From assembly GCF_008124715.1 (NCBI RefSeq), contig NZ_VNHO01000011.1, positions 1 through 64,000 on the forward strand: DNA of 64,000 bases, given 5' to 3'. This document shows, piece after piece, positions 25,435 to 33,929 of the stretch. Source of the stretch: Thermosediminibacter litoriperuensis (lineage in GTDB: Bacteria; Bacillota; Thermosediminibacteria; Thermosediminibacterales; Thermosediminibacteraceae). Numbering within the stretch: position 1 is the first letter of the stretch; every line of letters starts with the position of its first letter. The notes beneath the pieces are model-generated. The model was not told where the DNA came from. It ran no database searches and worked only from the letters and a program-made list of their open reading frames with translations. The position numbers and the translations under genes are program-made.

Positions 25435-27135
25435 TTATTTCCTGCATATTTTACACACATTGCATATTTCTTCCGTACACCTTCGCGTAACCTGGCCCTT
25501 CAGCGCTCTTTTATATTCTTCAACAAAGTACTCCCTGCCCAGCCCGATATCTATATGGTCCCAAGGCAGCATATCATCGAGGTCGAATTCCCTGTGGGCG
25601 TAATATTCCACGTTTTTCCCCTCCATCTCGACGCGCTTGAAACGGGATAAATCTCCTCCCTCGAGGTGAACTTTATAAAGCATCATGGCGGTGGTACGGT
25701 CCCCCCTGGCCAGGGCAGCCTGTATCTGGGAAACCCTGGGGCTCTCGTACAACACCTTTATACCCTTGGGCTTCAGGTTGCTCTGAAGCTTCTTTATCTT
25801 TTCCTCGAGGGATAGCACGGACTCCATTCCCAACCACTGAAAGGGAGTAAAGGGCTTGGGAATAAAGGGATTGATGCTAACCGTAAGAAGCCCGGTCTTA
25901 TTGCCGCCGGCTACCATCTTTTCTTTGACTCTCGTTAAGAAATCGATCATTTCTTCTATATCACCGGAAGTCTCCGTAGGCAGCCCTATGATATAATAGA
26001 GCTTGAAATTTTTTATGCCGAACTTCTGCGCCAGATCTATGGAATCCAGGACGTGGTCCTCGGTTATGCCTTTGTTTATAACATCTCGAAGCCGCTGAGA
26101 ACCTGCTTCGGGAGCTATGGTGAGAGTCTTGTGCCCGCTCAAAGAAAGCCCTCGCAATAGCGGCTCTCTTAAAGTATCGGCCCGCAGTGATGAAACGGAA
26201 AATTTTATATCCCTTTTCGCCAGCTCTTCCGATAATTCATCTATTTTTGGGTAATCGGATACGGCCGCCCCAACTAATCCCACCCTTTTCCCGTATTTTG
26301 CCGCAAATTCCGCCCTCTCGATTATCTTCTCAAGCGCCCTGACCCTCGGCACGCGGTAACAGTAACCGGCCATACAGAACCTGCAGTTTCTGCCGCATCC
26401 CCTGGAAACCTCAACGAGAAACATGTCTTTAAACTCCGTATTCGGGGTAAGTACGGCGGTTTCGGTATTGAAGGCGTCCAGGTTTTTTACCCATCGCCTC
26501 CTGACCTTTGGTGGGGCGGGGGGTTTGACCTCGAATTTATCAACGCCTCCCCTTTCATTATACTCTATATCGTAAAACCGGGGTACGTAAACGCCCTCGA
26601 TTTGGGCCAGCTTTTCAAGGATGGTTTCCTTTGGCGATCCCTTGTTATCACGATATGTGTCTATTATCTCGTGGATTACTTCCTCGCCTTCTCCGATCAC
26701 AAAAAAATCCACAAAGGGAAACAGTGGCTCGGGATTAAAAGTGGCTGCAGGTCCTCCCGCCATTACAAGGAGGTCTTCCCTGTCTCGGGTGAAAAGAGGT
26801 ATATTGGCATCCTGCAGAATTTTCAACAGATTAACATAATCCAGTTCGAAGGATACCGAAAACCCTACAATGTCGTAATTCCCCAGCGGCTGTATAGCTT
26901 CGATGGTGTGGGCTGGAAAGCCTCTGAACAAAAATGCCCTGTGGCAGAGGGAATCCGGCCTGGAATTGATTTGGCGGTATATCGCCTGAAATCCCAGATT
27001 GGACATCCCCAATTCATATGCGTTTGGGAAAACTAGAGCCACGTTTACCGGTACTGAACCGAAGCTCTTTACGGGGAGAAGAGTAGTTTCTTCCTCCCGC
27101 AGCCTTTCGATCTTCTGCCGCATCTTCCAGTGCAT
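25435..27135 (-). CDS. B12-binding radical SAM protein, TIGR03960 family
   Basis: This 566-residue protein has an N-terminal cobalamin-binding-like Rossmann region (about 25-200, with VALVFPNAYELGMSNLGFQA), then a radical SAM domain with the cluster motif CGRNCRFCMAG near residue 245. Further SAM motifs include TLTIAPEAGSQRLRD and KLYYIIGLPTE. The C-terminus carries CTEEICNVCKIC. TIGR03960 is often followed by a TIGR03936 protein (fused in some genomes); no such gene is here. Substrate unknown. Confidence 0.88.
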   Translation of the reverse strand: MHWKMRQKIERLREEETTLLPVKSFGSVPVNVALVFPNAYELGMSNLGFQAIYRQINSRPDSLCHRAFLFRGFPAHTIEAIQPLGNYDIVGFSVSFELDYVNLLKILQDANIPLFTRDREDLLVMAGGPAATFNPEPLFPFVDFFVIGEGEEVIHEIIDTYRDNKGSPKETILEKLAQIEGVYVPRFYDIEYNERGGVDKFEVKPPAPPKVRRRWVKNLDAFNTETAVLTPNTEFKDMFLVEVSRGCGRNCRFCMAGYCYRVPRVRALEKIIERAEFAAKYGKRVGLVGAAVSDYPKIDELSEELAKRDIKFSVSSLRADTLREPLLRGLSLSGHKTLTIAPEAGSQRLRDVINKGITEDHVLDSIDLAQKFGIKNFKLYYIIGLPTETSGDIEEMIDFLTRVKEKMVAGGNKTGLLTVSINPFIPKPFTPFQWLGMESVLSLEEKIKKLQSNLKPKGIKVLYESPRVSQIQAALARGDRTTAMMLYKVHLEGGDLSRFKRVEMEGKNVEYYAHREFDLDDMLPWDHIDIGLGREYFVEEYKRALKGQVTRRCTEEICNVCKICRK

Positions 27136-27171
27136 CTAATTTCCCCCTCTCATCATATTATAATGTTTTTC

Positions 27172-27200
27172 ACGCAAAATAAAAAGGCTTTTAGCAAGCC
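27172..27200 (-). terminator. Terminator of the ylmC gene
   Basis: Stem AGGCTT/AAGCCT (27184-27189 and 27195-27200) with a 5-nt loop and TTTTATTTT on the minus strand, 12 bp after ylmC. Confidence 0.8.
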
Positions 27201-27211
27201 TGTCTTTGACT

Positions 27212-27472
27212 TTACATTCCTTTTTTTGGTTCGGCAAAATCTGAAAGCTCTATCAGAATCACATCACTGCCTATTTTTTTTATTTTTTCCCAGGGGATTA
27301 CATAGTCTCCACCCTTGCCGAACACACTCAAAATTTTAGCCGGCGCCGGAACTATAATGGCCCGAATTCGCCCCTCTTCCACATCGATATCCAGGTCACT
27401 GATAAATCCAAGTTTTTTCCCGTCGGTTATATTTATTATCTCTCTCTGTCTTAAATCTGAGGCCTTGATCAC
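27212..27472 (-). CDS. ylmC: YlmC/YmxH family sporulation protein
   Basis: A small PRC-barrel-like protein of 86 residues, starting IKASDLRQREIINI, then DGKKLGFISDLDIDVEEGRI and DYVIPWEKIKKIGSDVILIE. Members are present in spore-formers and many lie next to sigG. Choosing the GTG at 27472 gives an 8-nt spacing to AAGGGG and the N-terminus usual for the family; an ATG six bases upstream is too close to the RBS. Role unknown beyond the sporulation link. Confidence 0.85.
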   Translation of the reverse strand: MIKASDLRQREIINITDGKKLGFISDLDIDVEEGRIRAIIVPAPAKILSVFGKGGDYVIPWEKIKKIGSDVILIELSDFAEPKKGM

Positions 27473-27577
27473 CGGCATCACCCCTTTTCCTATAAAATAT
27501 ACCGGTAACATCCGTTATAATGTTTCGGTTCGAGGATGCTTTTATTACTATAATTTATATTCGTACACCTAAAAAAA

Positions 27578-27605
27578 TATAAAAAAATAAGGCCTTCAAA
27601 AGGCC
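27578..27605 (-). terminator. Terminator downstream of sigG and the small membrane ORF
   Basis: Stem GGCCTT/AAGGCC (27591-27596 and 27600-27605), 3-nt loop, then TTATTTTTTTA on the minus strand. Confidence 0.85.
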
Positions 27606-27610
27606 GTGTA

Positions 27611-27805
27611 TCAGTTTCCCTTCATTATCATCCTTTCGATTTTCGCCTCCTCCATCACTATTTTTAGCGGCGTCTCCTGCCTTGCATAAACCAGGTTTCT
27701 TGTATTATAGGCTACTATGGCTCTCGATCCCGCGTAAAAGCTGAAAAGAGACGCTACAGTCAGCAAAACTACCAGCACTTTTTTGATCGACTCCATAAGG
27801 CTCAC
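27611..27805 (-). CDS. Small single-pass membrane protein, unknown
   Basis: This 64-residue frame lies 7 bp after sigG. It has a basic start, one hydrophobic helix (about 10-30, VLVVLLTVASLFSFYAGS) and a charged C-terminus with IVMEEAKIERMIMKGN. A signal-anchor topology is likely. I do not recognise a family. The tight spacing to sigG and the terminator right after it suggest that it is translated from the same message. Whether it is developmentally expressed is inference. Confidence 0.6.
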   Translation of the reverse strand: MSLMESIKKVLVVLLTVASLFSFYAGSRAIVAYNTRNLVYARQETPLKIVMEEAKIERMIMKGN

Positions 27806-27812
27806 CTCGAAC

Positions 27813-28586
27813 TTAGATGTATTTTTTCAGATGTTTTAACGCGGCTTTTTCCAGTCTAGAAACCTGAGCCTGCGAAATCCCGATCTCCTGAGCAACCTCC
27901 ATTTGAGTCTTCCCTTCAAAAAACCTCAGCGTCAGTATCATCTTCTCCCTTTCGTTGAGTTTTTGCATAGCTTCTTTTATTGAAATGCTCCTGAGCCAGT
28001 TCTCGTCGTTATTTTTATCGTCGCTGATCTGATCCATAACAAAAATCGGGTCTCCGCCGTCATGGTAGATAGGCTCAAATAGCGATATAGGTTCCTGAAT
28101 GGCATCTAAGGCCATTACAATTTCTTCGGCGGGAATATTCATTTCCCTGGCTATTTCGTCGATTGAAGGCTCCCTCGAATTCTTATTTACCAGCGAATCT
28201 CTGATCTGCAAAGCTTTATAGGCTATATCTCGTAAAGATCTGCTGACTCTTATGGGATTATTGTCCCTCAGATATCTTCTGATCTCGCCTATAATCATAG
28301 GCACCGCATAGGTTGAAAACTTGACGTTTTGATTTAAATCAAAATTATCTATAGCCTTCATCAGGCCGATGCATCCCACCTGAAAAAGATCGTCGACATA
28401 CTCGCCCCTGTTGTTAAACCTCTGTATTACGCTGAGAACCAGTCTCAGATTTCCGTGGATAAGTTTTTCCCTGGCTTCTTTGTCTCCCTGCTTGACTTTT
28501 AGAAACAGTTCCTTCATTTTGCTGTTGGACAGCACCGGAAGTTTTGAGGTGTTAACACCGCAGATCTCTACTTTGTTCAAATTCAT
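27813..28586 (-). CDS. sigG: RNA polymerase sporulation sigma factor SigG
   Basis: Late forespore sigma factor. The 257 residues carry the N-terminal NKVEICGVNTSKLPVL, region 2 (HGNLRLVLSVIQRFNNRGEYVDDLFQVGCIGLMKAIDNF), region 3 and the region 4 helix-turn-helix (TQMEVAQEIGISQAQVSRLEKAALKHL). The order spoIIGA-sigE-sigG is the conserved one. The RBS AGGGGG is seven bases upstream of the ATG. It can pair with a sequence 40 nt further up (see the regulatory entry), suggesting control of translation. Confidence 0.97.
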   Translation of the reverse strand: MNLNKVEICGVNTSKLPVLSNSKMKELFLKVKQGDKEAREKLIHGNLRLVLSVIQRFNNRGEYVDDLFQVGCIGLMKAIDNFDLNQNVKFSTYAVPMIIGEIRRYLRDNNPIRVSRSLRDIAYKALQIRDSLVNKNSREPSIDEIAREMNIPAEEIVMALDAIQEPISLFEPIYHDGGDPIFVMDQISDDKNNDENWLRSISIKEAMQKLNEREKMILTLRFFEGKTQMEVAQEIGISQAQVSRLEKAALKHLKKYI

Positions 28587-28591
28587 AAAAT

Positions 28592-28640
28592 TTCCCCCTG
28601 TCTTTCCAGTACCTCATTTAAATTTTTGCCACAGGGGGAA
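28592..28640 (-). promoter_or_regulatory. RBS-sequestering hairpin in read-through sigG mRNA
   Basis: On the minus strand TTCCCCCTGT (28640-28631) is perfectly complementary over 10 nt to ACAGGGGGAA (28601-28592), which contains the sigG Shine-Dalgarno sequence; the loop is 29 nt. The upstream arm lies within the spacer of the sigma-F-like promoter, so it would be present only in transcripts coming from sigE. The pairing is seen directly; the function is inference. Confidence 0.75.
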
Positions 28641-28650
28641 GTTTTTATTC
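28621..28650 (-). promoter_or_regulatory. Sigma-F-type promoter of sigG
   Basis: A -10-like GGCAAAAATT (28621-28630) agrees fully with the sigma-F pattern GGnRAnAMTW. GAATA (28646-28650), 15 bp upstream, matches four of five positions of GYWTA. It lies between sigE and sigG, as known in Bacillus. The predicted start is near 28614. Confidence 0.7.
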
Positions 28651-28662
28651 GCTTTTTTAAAA

Positions 28663-29382
28663 TTACATCATTCTTACTATTTCCTTTCTCAGCCTCTTTA
28701 TAATTCTCTTTTCAAGCCTGGAAATGTAAGACTGAGAAATCCCCAGAAGTTCGGCTACTTCCTTCTGAGTCTTTTCTTTTCCATCGTTCAGGCCGAATCT
28801 GAGCTCCATAATGCACCTTTCTCTTTTTGACAGGCGTTTCATCGCCGCATCCAGAAGTTCTTTCTCCACCTCTTCTTCTATGCATTTATAAATCATATCA
28901 CTATCGGTGCCCAGAATATCCGAGAGCAGAAGTTCGTTCCCATCCCAGTCTATATTCAAGGGCTCGTCGAAAGATACTTCCACGCGATTCCTGTTGTTCC
29001 TCCTGAGATACATCAGTATCTCGTTTTCGATACATCTTGAAGCATAGGTGGCAAGTTTGATCTTTTTATGGGGATCAAAGGTATTAATCGCTTTTATAAG
29101 TCCGATAGTACCAATAGATATAAGGTCTTCAATACCGGCTCCAGTGTTTTCAAATTTGCGCGCGATGTAGACTACCAACCGCAAATTCCGCTCTATAAGA
29201 ACATTTTTTACCCCACTGTCTCCCATTTCCAGTTTGCCCAACAACATGGCTTCTTCTTCACTGGAAAGCGGGGGCGGTAAAGTCTCGCTACCGCCTATAT
29301 AGTATATAACTGTTTTTTTCCACCTTCCCAGTCTTTGCCGGATGTACAAAATTAAAATTTTTAAATTTAATTTTTTAAACAT
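28663..29382 (-). CDS. sigE: RNA polymerase sporulation sigma factor SigE (pro-form)
   Basis: Early mother-cell sigma factor. The 239 residues include an N-terminal hydrophobic pro-sequence (about 1-28, [17 protein letters not shown]) that SpoIIGA removes, and region 2 ([39 protein letters not shown]). Region 4 contains [27 protein letters not shown]. It is preceded by spoIIGA (24 bp) and followed by sigG. Confidence 0.97.
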   Translation of the reverse strand: MFKKLNLKILILYIRQRLGRWKKTVIYYIGGSETLPPPLSSEEEAMLLGKLEMGDSGVKNVLIERNLRLVVYIARKFENTGAGIEDLISIGTIGLIKAINTFDPHKKIKLATYASRCIENEILMYLRRNNRNRVEVSFDEPLNIDWDGNELLLSDILGTDSDMIYKCIEEEVEKELLDAAMKRLSKRERCIMELRFGLNDGKEKTQKEVAELLGISQSYISRLEKRIIKRLRKEIVRMM

Positions 29383-29406
29383 TTAAATCCCCCCCAGTTA
29401 AAATTT

Positions 29407-30306
29407 TTATCCGATTAAAAGTTCCGGATTCAATAAAGCCCTGTAAGTGCCCTGCGGCGACAGGACCTTGTGGTAAATCCCCAGCACCGCGTTTTTTATC
29501 TCATAAACTTTGTTGTCAAAATTGATTATAACTCTATCAGGTTTAAAACCCACCATCAAACCCTTGTTCTTTCCGATCGAGCTAAACGGAATAATTCTAA
29601 TCCTTGCTGCCCAGTAGGAGTTGGAGACCGCTCTTGTTATATCCTCAAGATTTTCTCCCGGTTCTTTCATCATCAACGTCCTTATTTCTTGAGGAAAAAA
29701 ATCCTCTAATACTGAAAATTCTACTATTATGACGGGATAATTGGAAATTGGGTCCCGCAGGTCGTTGCCTGTATCAATCAGAGCCTTTATTTTGAACTGG
29801 CGTTCGCCGAATAAAATCGTCATCGGGACGATAAATGAATCCCGTGACAGTATCCTGTAAATCAGCGGCCACATAAATTTGAAAAAAACAAACAAAAACG
29901 CAGAAGAAACGAGTAATATCCACCATGGTACTGAAATATTATTTACTAGTAGGCTCCCGGTAAACGCTCTTTCGGCGTTAATTAAGTAAAATAAAGCAAA
30001 AGCGCCGCCCCCGACCATAAAAGAAACAAAATAAAAGAAGCCTAGGGCTTTGATAAACTCAGAAAAACTTAGAGGATAAAAGGCTATGAGCACCATCAAA
30101 ATCGATACGATTATCTTGCCTGGAATCGTTTGTAACAACGCGCCGGTGGGAAAAAACACCTCCAGGAGAAACAGATTGCCTAAGAGGGCACCTGCTACGA
30201 ACCTTAGATTCCCAGCATTCAGTTTCAGTATTAATTTTACCAGCCAGAGTATTGTAAAATTCATGAGAAAATTTATTATAAACACCACGTCAAAGTAAAT
30301 TACCAT
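29407..30306 (-). CDS. spoIIGA: Sigma-E processing peptidase SpoIIGA
   Basis: Membrane aspartic protease that cleaves the pro-sequence of SigE. The 299 residues start MVIYFDVVFIINFLMNFT. Five hydrophobic helices fill about 1-150, and the soluble protease domain has the active-site motif ALIDTGNDLRDP with aspartate at about 178. GGAGG six bases before the ATG at 30306 selects this start over an upstream one at 30327. Confidence 0.95.
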   Translation of the reverse strand: MVIYFDVVFIINFLMNFTILWLVKLILKLNAGNLRFVAGALLGNLFLLEVFFPTGALLQTIPGKIIVSILMVLIAFYPLSFSEFIKALGFFYFVSFMVGGGAFALFYLINAERAFTGSLLVNNISVPWWILLVSSAFLFVFFKFMWPLIYRILSRDSFIVPMTILFGERQFKIKALIDTGNDLRDPISNYPVIIVEFSVLEDFFPQEIRTLMMKEPGENLEDITRAVSNSYWAARIRIIPFSSIGKNKGLMVGFKPDRVIINFDNKVYEIKNAVLGIYHKVLSPQGTYRALLNPELLIG

Positions 30307-30372
30307 AACCTGCCTCCGGACTAACACCCAGTCTAAAAAATTTATATTCGTCTGCTTTGTCCGTTATGATAT

Positions 30373-30405
30373 ATTTTAACACCGGTAATTACAAAAAAAT
30401 GTCAA
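30373..30405 (-). promoter_or_regulatory. spoIIG-type promoter with over-long spacer
   Basis: A perfect -35 TTGACA (30400-30405) and a -10-like TAAAAT (30373-30378) are 21 bp apart. The B. subtilis spoIIG promoter is known for a similar over-long spacer that needs Spo0A. TGTCAAT on the plus strand (30400-30406) matches five of seven positions of the 0A box TGTCGAA and overlaps the -35. The leader to spoIIGA is about 65 nt. Confidence 0.6.
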
Positions 30406-30423
30406 TTCGTGATGCGCGGCAAT

Positions 30424-30450
30424 AAAAAAAGAGCGCCATTTTGCGCTCTT
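30424..30450 (-). terminator. Terminator of the dcw cluster after ftsZ
   Basis: Stem GAGCGC/GCGCTC (30431-30436 and 30443-30448) with flanking A/T pairs, loop CATTTT and a T run on the minus strand. It begins at the ftsZ stop codon. Confidence 0.88.
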
Positions 30451-31499
30451 TATCTCCTTTTACTTTTTCGAAGGAATGCCGGTATGTCAATATCTCCGTC
30501 GTCGAAGGGCTCGATCTCGAAATCCTCTTCCTTTACCGGCTTTTCTTTTTGTTCGAAACCTGTAGCAATCACGGTTATTCTTATCTCATCCTGTAACTTT
30601 TCGTCGATAACGGCGCCAAATATTATGTTAGCATCAGGATCGGCAGCAGCGGATATGAACTCCGCGGCCTCGTTTACCTCCAGGAGGCCCAGATTCGAGC
30701 TGCCGGTGATATTCAAGAGCACACCTTTTGCGCCCTCGATCGATGTTTCAAGCAGAGGGCTGGAGACGGCCTGTTTGGCAGCTTCTATAGCCCGGTTTTC
30801 TCCGCTGCCGCGGCCTATTCCCATATGGGCCAAGCCCGTTTCCATCATTATGGTCCTGACATCGGCGAAATCAAGGTTGATCAACCCGGGGACCGCAATC
30901 AAGTCTGAAATGCCCTGAACGCCCTGCCTTAAAATATCATCGGCGATACGGAAGGCATCCAGAATAGAGGTCTTTTTTTCCGCGATAGAAAGCAACCTGT
31001 CGTTAGGAATCGTTATCAGAGTATCTACACAGTTTTTAAGATTGGATATGCCCATTTCTGCGTGGGTCATGCGCTTTTTGCCTTCAAAGCTGAAAGGCTT
31101 TGTCACGACACCCACAGTGAGTATGCCGAGATTTTTTGATATTTCGGCTACCACCGGCGCAGCTCCCGTACCTGTTCCGCCTCCCATGCCGGCGGTTATG
31201 AATATCATGTCTGCTCCTTTCAATGCTTCTTCAATTTCAGTTCTACTTTCTTCCGCAGCCTTCTTACCGATTTCAGGGTTGGCACCGGCCCCCAGACCTT
31301 TTGTCAGTTTCTCACCTATCTGTATTTTTTTATCGGCTTTCGATAAAAAGAGGGCCTGAGCATCTGTATTAACGGCTATGAATTCTACACCTCTCAATCC
31401 TGCGTCTATCATACGATTTACGGCGTTATTACCGCCTCCACCTATGCCGATAACTTTTATATTGGCGAATTGTTCCATGGCAACGTCAATGTCTAGCAC
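30450..31499 (-). CDS. ftsZ: Cell division protein FtsZ
   Basis: Tubulin-like GTPase that forms the Z-ring. Length 349, with N-terminal [17 protein letters not shown] and the signature [24 protein letters not shown] is near the middle, and the C-terminal conserved peptide is [14 protein letters not shown], which binds FtsA and SepF. It is the last gene of the dcw run, 22 bp after ftsA, and is followed by a terminator. Confidence 0.98.
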   Translation of the reverse strand: MLDIDVAMEQFANIKVIGIGGGGNNAVNRMIDAGLRGVEFIAVNTDAQALFLSKADKKIQIGEKLTKGLGAGANPEIGKKAAEESRTEIEEALKGADMIFITAGMGGGTGTGAAPVVAEISKNLGILTVGVVTKPFSFEGKKRMTHAEMGISNLKNCVDTLITIPNDRLLSIAEKKTSILDAFRIADDILRQGVQGISDLIAVPGLINLDFADVRTIMMETGLAHMGIGRGSGENRAIEAAKQAVSSPLLETSIEGAKGVLLNITGSSNLGLLEVNEAAEFISAAADPDANIIFGAVIDEKLQDEIRITVIATGFEQKEKPVKEEDFEIEPFDDGDIDIPAFLRKSKRR

Positions 31500-31521
31500 C
31501 TTACTACCCCCTTACACTAAC

Positions 31522-32739
31522 CTAAAAATACTCCCTCAGGATACGCTTTGCTTTTTCAAGAAAGCTGAAGGTGTTTTTCTCCCTGGCTCCGTCTCTTTCC
31601 GTAAAAGACCTCTGTTTGTAACCGTAATAAAGCAGGCCCAGGGCGACGGTGAACGTATGGTCATAACCGTACATGTCGGTTCTTGCGGCTCTTACGGGAA
31701 TTCCCAGCATTTTTTGCGCCATTTCCAGGGCCCCTCGCATATGTAAAAGGCCACCGCCGGACAAAACGGCTCCGGCGGCCAGTACGGCCCTGTAATTCAT
31801 GTTCTTCAGTTCCTTGTAGATCAGAGATATAATTTCTTGCACCCTCGGCTCTATAATGGCTGCCAGTTCTTTCTGGGAGATTTTCCTGGTGGTGGATTCT
31901 CCGATGCTCTGTATCTCAATATCGGGCTTATCCGATGCCAGGCTGACCATTGCGCAGGCATATCTTCTCTTTATCGCTTCCGCCTGCGAATAGGGCAAGC
32001 GAAGGCCGATCGCTATATCGTTGGTTATATAGTCTCCGCCAAGAGGGATAAGGCTGTATAAAGCGATATTGTCTCCGCGAAATACTGTGATCTCCGTGGT
32101 TCCAGCTCCTACGTCGACCAGGGCGACGCCCATATCCAGCTCATCATCGCTCAAAAGTATCTCCCTTGCAGCCAGCGATTTCAAAACGACTCCTTCTACT
32201 TCCAGGCCAGCCTTCTGTACACATCTTACAACGTTTTGAATTGCTGTAAGCTGACCGGTTATAATGCTCGCCTCAACCTCCAGCCTGGTTCCTACCATTC
32301 CTACAGGGTCTCTTATGCCGTCACATCCGTCAACTATAAACTGCTTGGGTAGTACTTCGATGATTTCCCGGTCCGGCGGTATCGCGACTATTCTTGCGAC
32401 CTGGAGCACCCTTTCCACATCCTGAAGGGTAATTTCTCTGTCGCTCCGCGGTATAGCCACGACTCCACGGTTATTGATAATGGTCACGTTGTTTCCCGAA
32501 ATCCCAACCAGAACGCCGCTCACTTTAGCATTGGACATCTGTTCCGCCTGTTCCACGGCTTCGACGATACTGCGGACCATGGCCTCGATATTTACTATGT
32601 TTCCCTTTTTAATACCGGTAGTCGGAGCCATACCGTAACCGATTATATCTATCTCACCGCTTCGGGAAATTTCACCGATCATACAGCATACTTTGGAACT
32701 GCCCAAATCCAGGCTGGCCATAATGCTGCTTCTCCCCAA
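31522..32739 (-). CDS. ftsA: Cell division protein FtsA
   Basis: Actin-like ATPase that tethers FtsZ to the membrane. The 405 residues have the phosphate-1 motif LDLGSSKVCCMIGEI, the phosphate-2 motif ALVDVGAGTTEITVF and the adenosine motif LSGGGLLHMRGALEMA. The C-terminus (SFLEKAKRILREYF) is the expected amphipathic membrane helix. It precedes ftsZ. Confidence 0.97.
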   Translation of the reverse strand: MGRSSIMASLDLGSSKVCCMIGEISRSGEIDIIGYGMAPTTGIKKGNIVNIEAMVRSIVEAVEQAEQMSNAKVSGVLVGISGNNVTIINNRGVVAIPRSDREITLQDVERVLQVARIVAIPPDREIIEVLPKQFIVDGCDGIRDPVGMVGTRLEVEASIITGQLTAIQNVVRCVQKAGLEVEGVVLKSLAAREILLSDDELDMGVALVDVGAGTTEITVFRGDNIALYSLIPLGGDYITNDIAIGLRLPYSQAEAIKRRYACAMVSLASDKPDIEIQSIGESTTRKISQKELAAIIEPRVQEIISLIYKELKNMNYRAVLAAGAVLSGGGLLHMRGALEMAQKMLGIPVRAARTDMYGYDHTFTVALGLLYYGYKQRSFTERDGAREKNTFSFLEKAKRILREYF

Positions 32740-32829
32740 GACTCCACCTCCCCTCTGATGGGCAGGTCCTGATTTATAAATTCCACATCTAAAATAATAT
32801 TCCTTCCTTTTTTTTCAATAAATTTTTGA

Positions 32830-33183
32830 CTAGTTCCTCTTAAATAATCGATCCAGCATATGCCTGCGAATTATTGCAAGATTCTGGAATATCCTTACTC
32901 CGAAGGCAAATATCGCAGCCATATATATGGGTATGCCCAATTTATCTCCCAGGAACGCCAGAAAACCGGCCAGGAGGGCGTTGGAGAAAAAGCCCGTTAT
33001 AAAAATATTTACGTTAAAGTGCCCTTCCCCCATTGCCCTGAGACCGCCAAAGACCGAATCCAGGGCTGCGAGGACGGCTATAGAGGCATACGGCGCATAG
33101 CTCAAAGGTATATTTATGGGGAACACAAGCCCCGCCAGAATACCTAATATTAGCCCTATTAATGGAAACAGCATGCTACTCAC
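32830..33183 (-). CDS. sbp: Small basic protein Sbp (DUF1290)
   Basis: This 117-residue membrane protein has three to four hydrophobic segments and the conserved SVFGGLRAMGEGHFNVNIFITGFFSNALLAGFLAFLGDKLGI. Sbp lies in the dcw region of many Firmicutes; function unknown. Its start overlaps the DUF881 gene by 8 bp. A gap of 90 bp follows before ftsA. Confidence 0.9.
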   Translation of the reverse strand: MSSMLFPLIGLILGILAGLVFPINIPLSYAPYASIAVLAALDSVFGGLRAMGEGHFNVNIFITGFFSNALLAGFLAFLGDKLGIPIYMAAIFAFGVRIFQNLAIIRRHMLDRLFKRN

Positions 33184-33904
33184 CTGCCTTCACAGGCTCG
33201 AAATATTGGAATCTAACCGGACCTTCATAAGCTGGCATAATTATTTTGTCATGTTTTTTTATGGTTACCTGGATACCGAATACCTCCAGAGACTCGATTA
33301 TGCCACCTCTCATTTTCATGGAACTTTCCAGATTTTCAGGGTTTCCTATGGCCTGAATCACGAAAGGCGGCGCCATCCTCACGGAATTTACCATGATCGT
33401 GGGACCGACGCATCTTATCTCTGTAGTTGCTATGATTCTCTGGCCGTTCACCGATACGGCCTCAGCTCCCGCCGCGAAAAGTTCATTTACAACTTTCAAA
33501 ATATCCTCATCATGGATTAAAAACAGGTTGGGGTCTTCTCCAGGCTGTTTTGGTACATTGCTGTCGTCCAGGGTGATGATTATACCCGGTCCCGTGCCCT
33601 CCACAAGGCCCGCCACCATACGGGCTTTTTCCAGTTCTTTTTTCATAGCTTCCGTAACCTGGCTGATATTCGCAGCCGAATTTTCATACTCGTTCAACCT
33701 TTTTCTCAGATCAGATACCTCGGTTCTCAACCTTTCTCGCTCATCTATAACGGTTTTTAATTGTGTCGTTAGCTCTTGAATCCTCTGTAAAGACGTCATG
33801 GCGCTGCCGCTTTTTTGAGTGCTCCTGAACTGTGCGACCAGCATGAGCCCCAGTACAAAACAAACGATCGCTATCAGAATCTGACCCTTAAATTTATTGT
33901 TCAA
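33176..33904 (-). CDS. DUF881 family protein
   Basis: This 242-residue protein has an N-terminal membrane anchor (about 7-26), a coiled coil (about 38-85) and a conserved DUF881 domain (GTGPGIIITLDDS, then LFAAGAEAVSVNGQRI and APPFVIQAIGNPENLESS). The family (YlxX/YlxW) sits between ftsQ and sbp in Firmicutes dcw clusters. Its role in division is likely from context but not established. Confidence 0.9.
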   Translation of the reverse strand: MNNKFKGQILIAIVCFVLGLMLVAQFRSTQKSGSAMTSLQRIQELTTQLKTVIDERERLRTEVSDLRKRLNEYENSAANISQVTEAMKKELEKARMVAGLVEGTGPGIIITLDDSNVPKQPGEDPNLFLIHDEDILKVVNELFAAGAEAVSVNGQRIIATTEIRCVGPTIMVNSVRMAPPFVIQAIGNPENLESSMKMRGGIIESLEVFGIQVTIKKHDKIIMPAYEGPVRFQYFEPVKAGE

Positions 33905-33929
33905 TGACTAATTCCCCCCTTCCCCCGAT

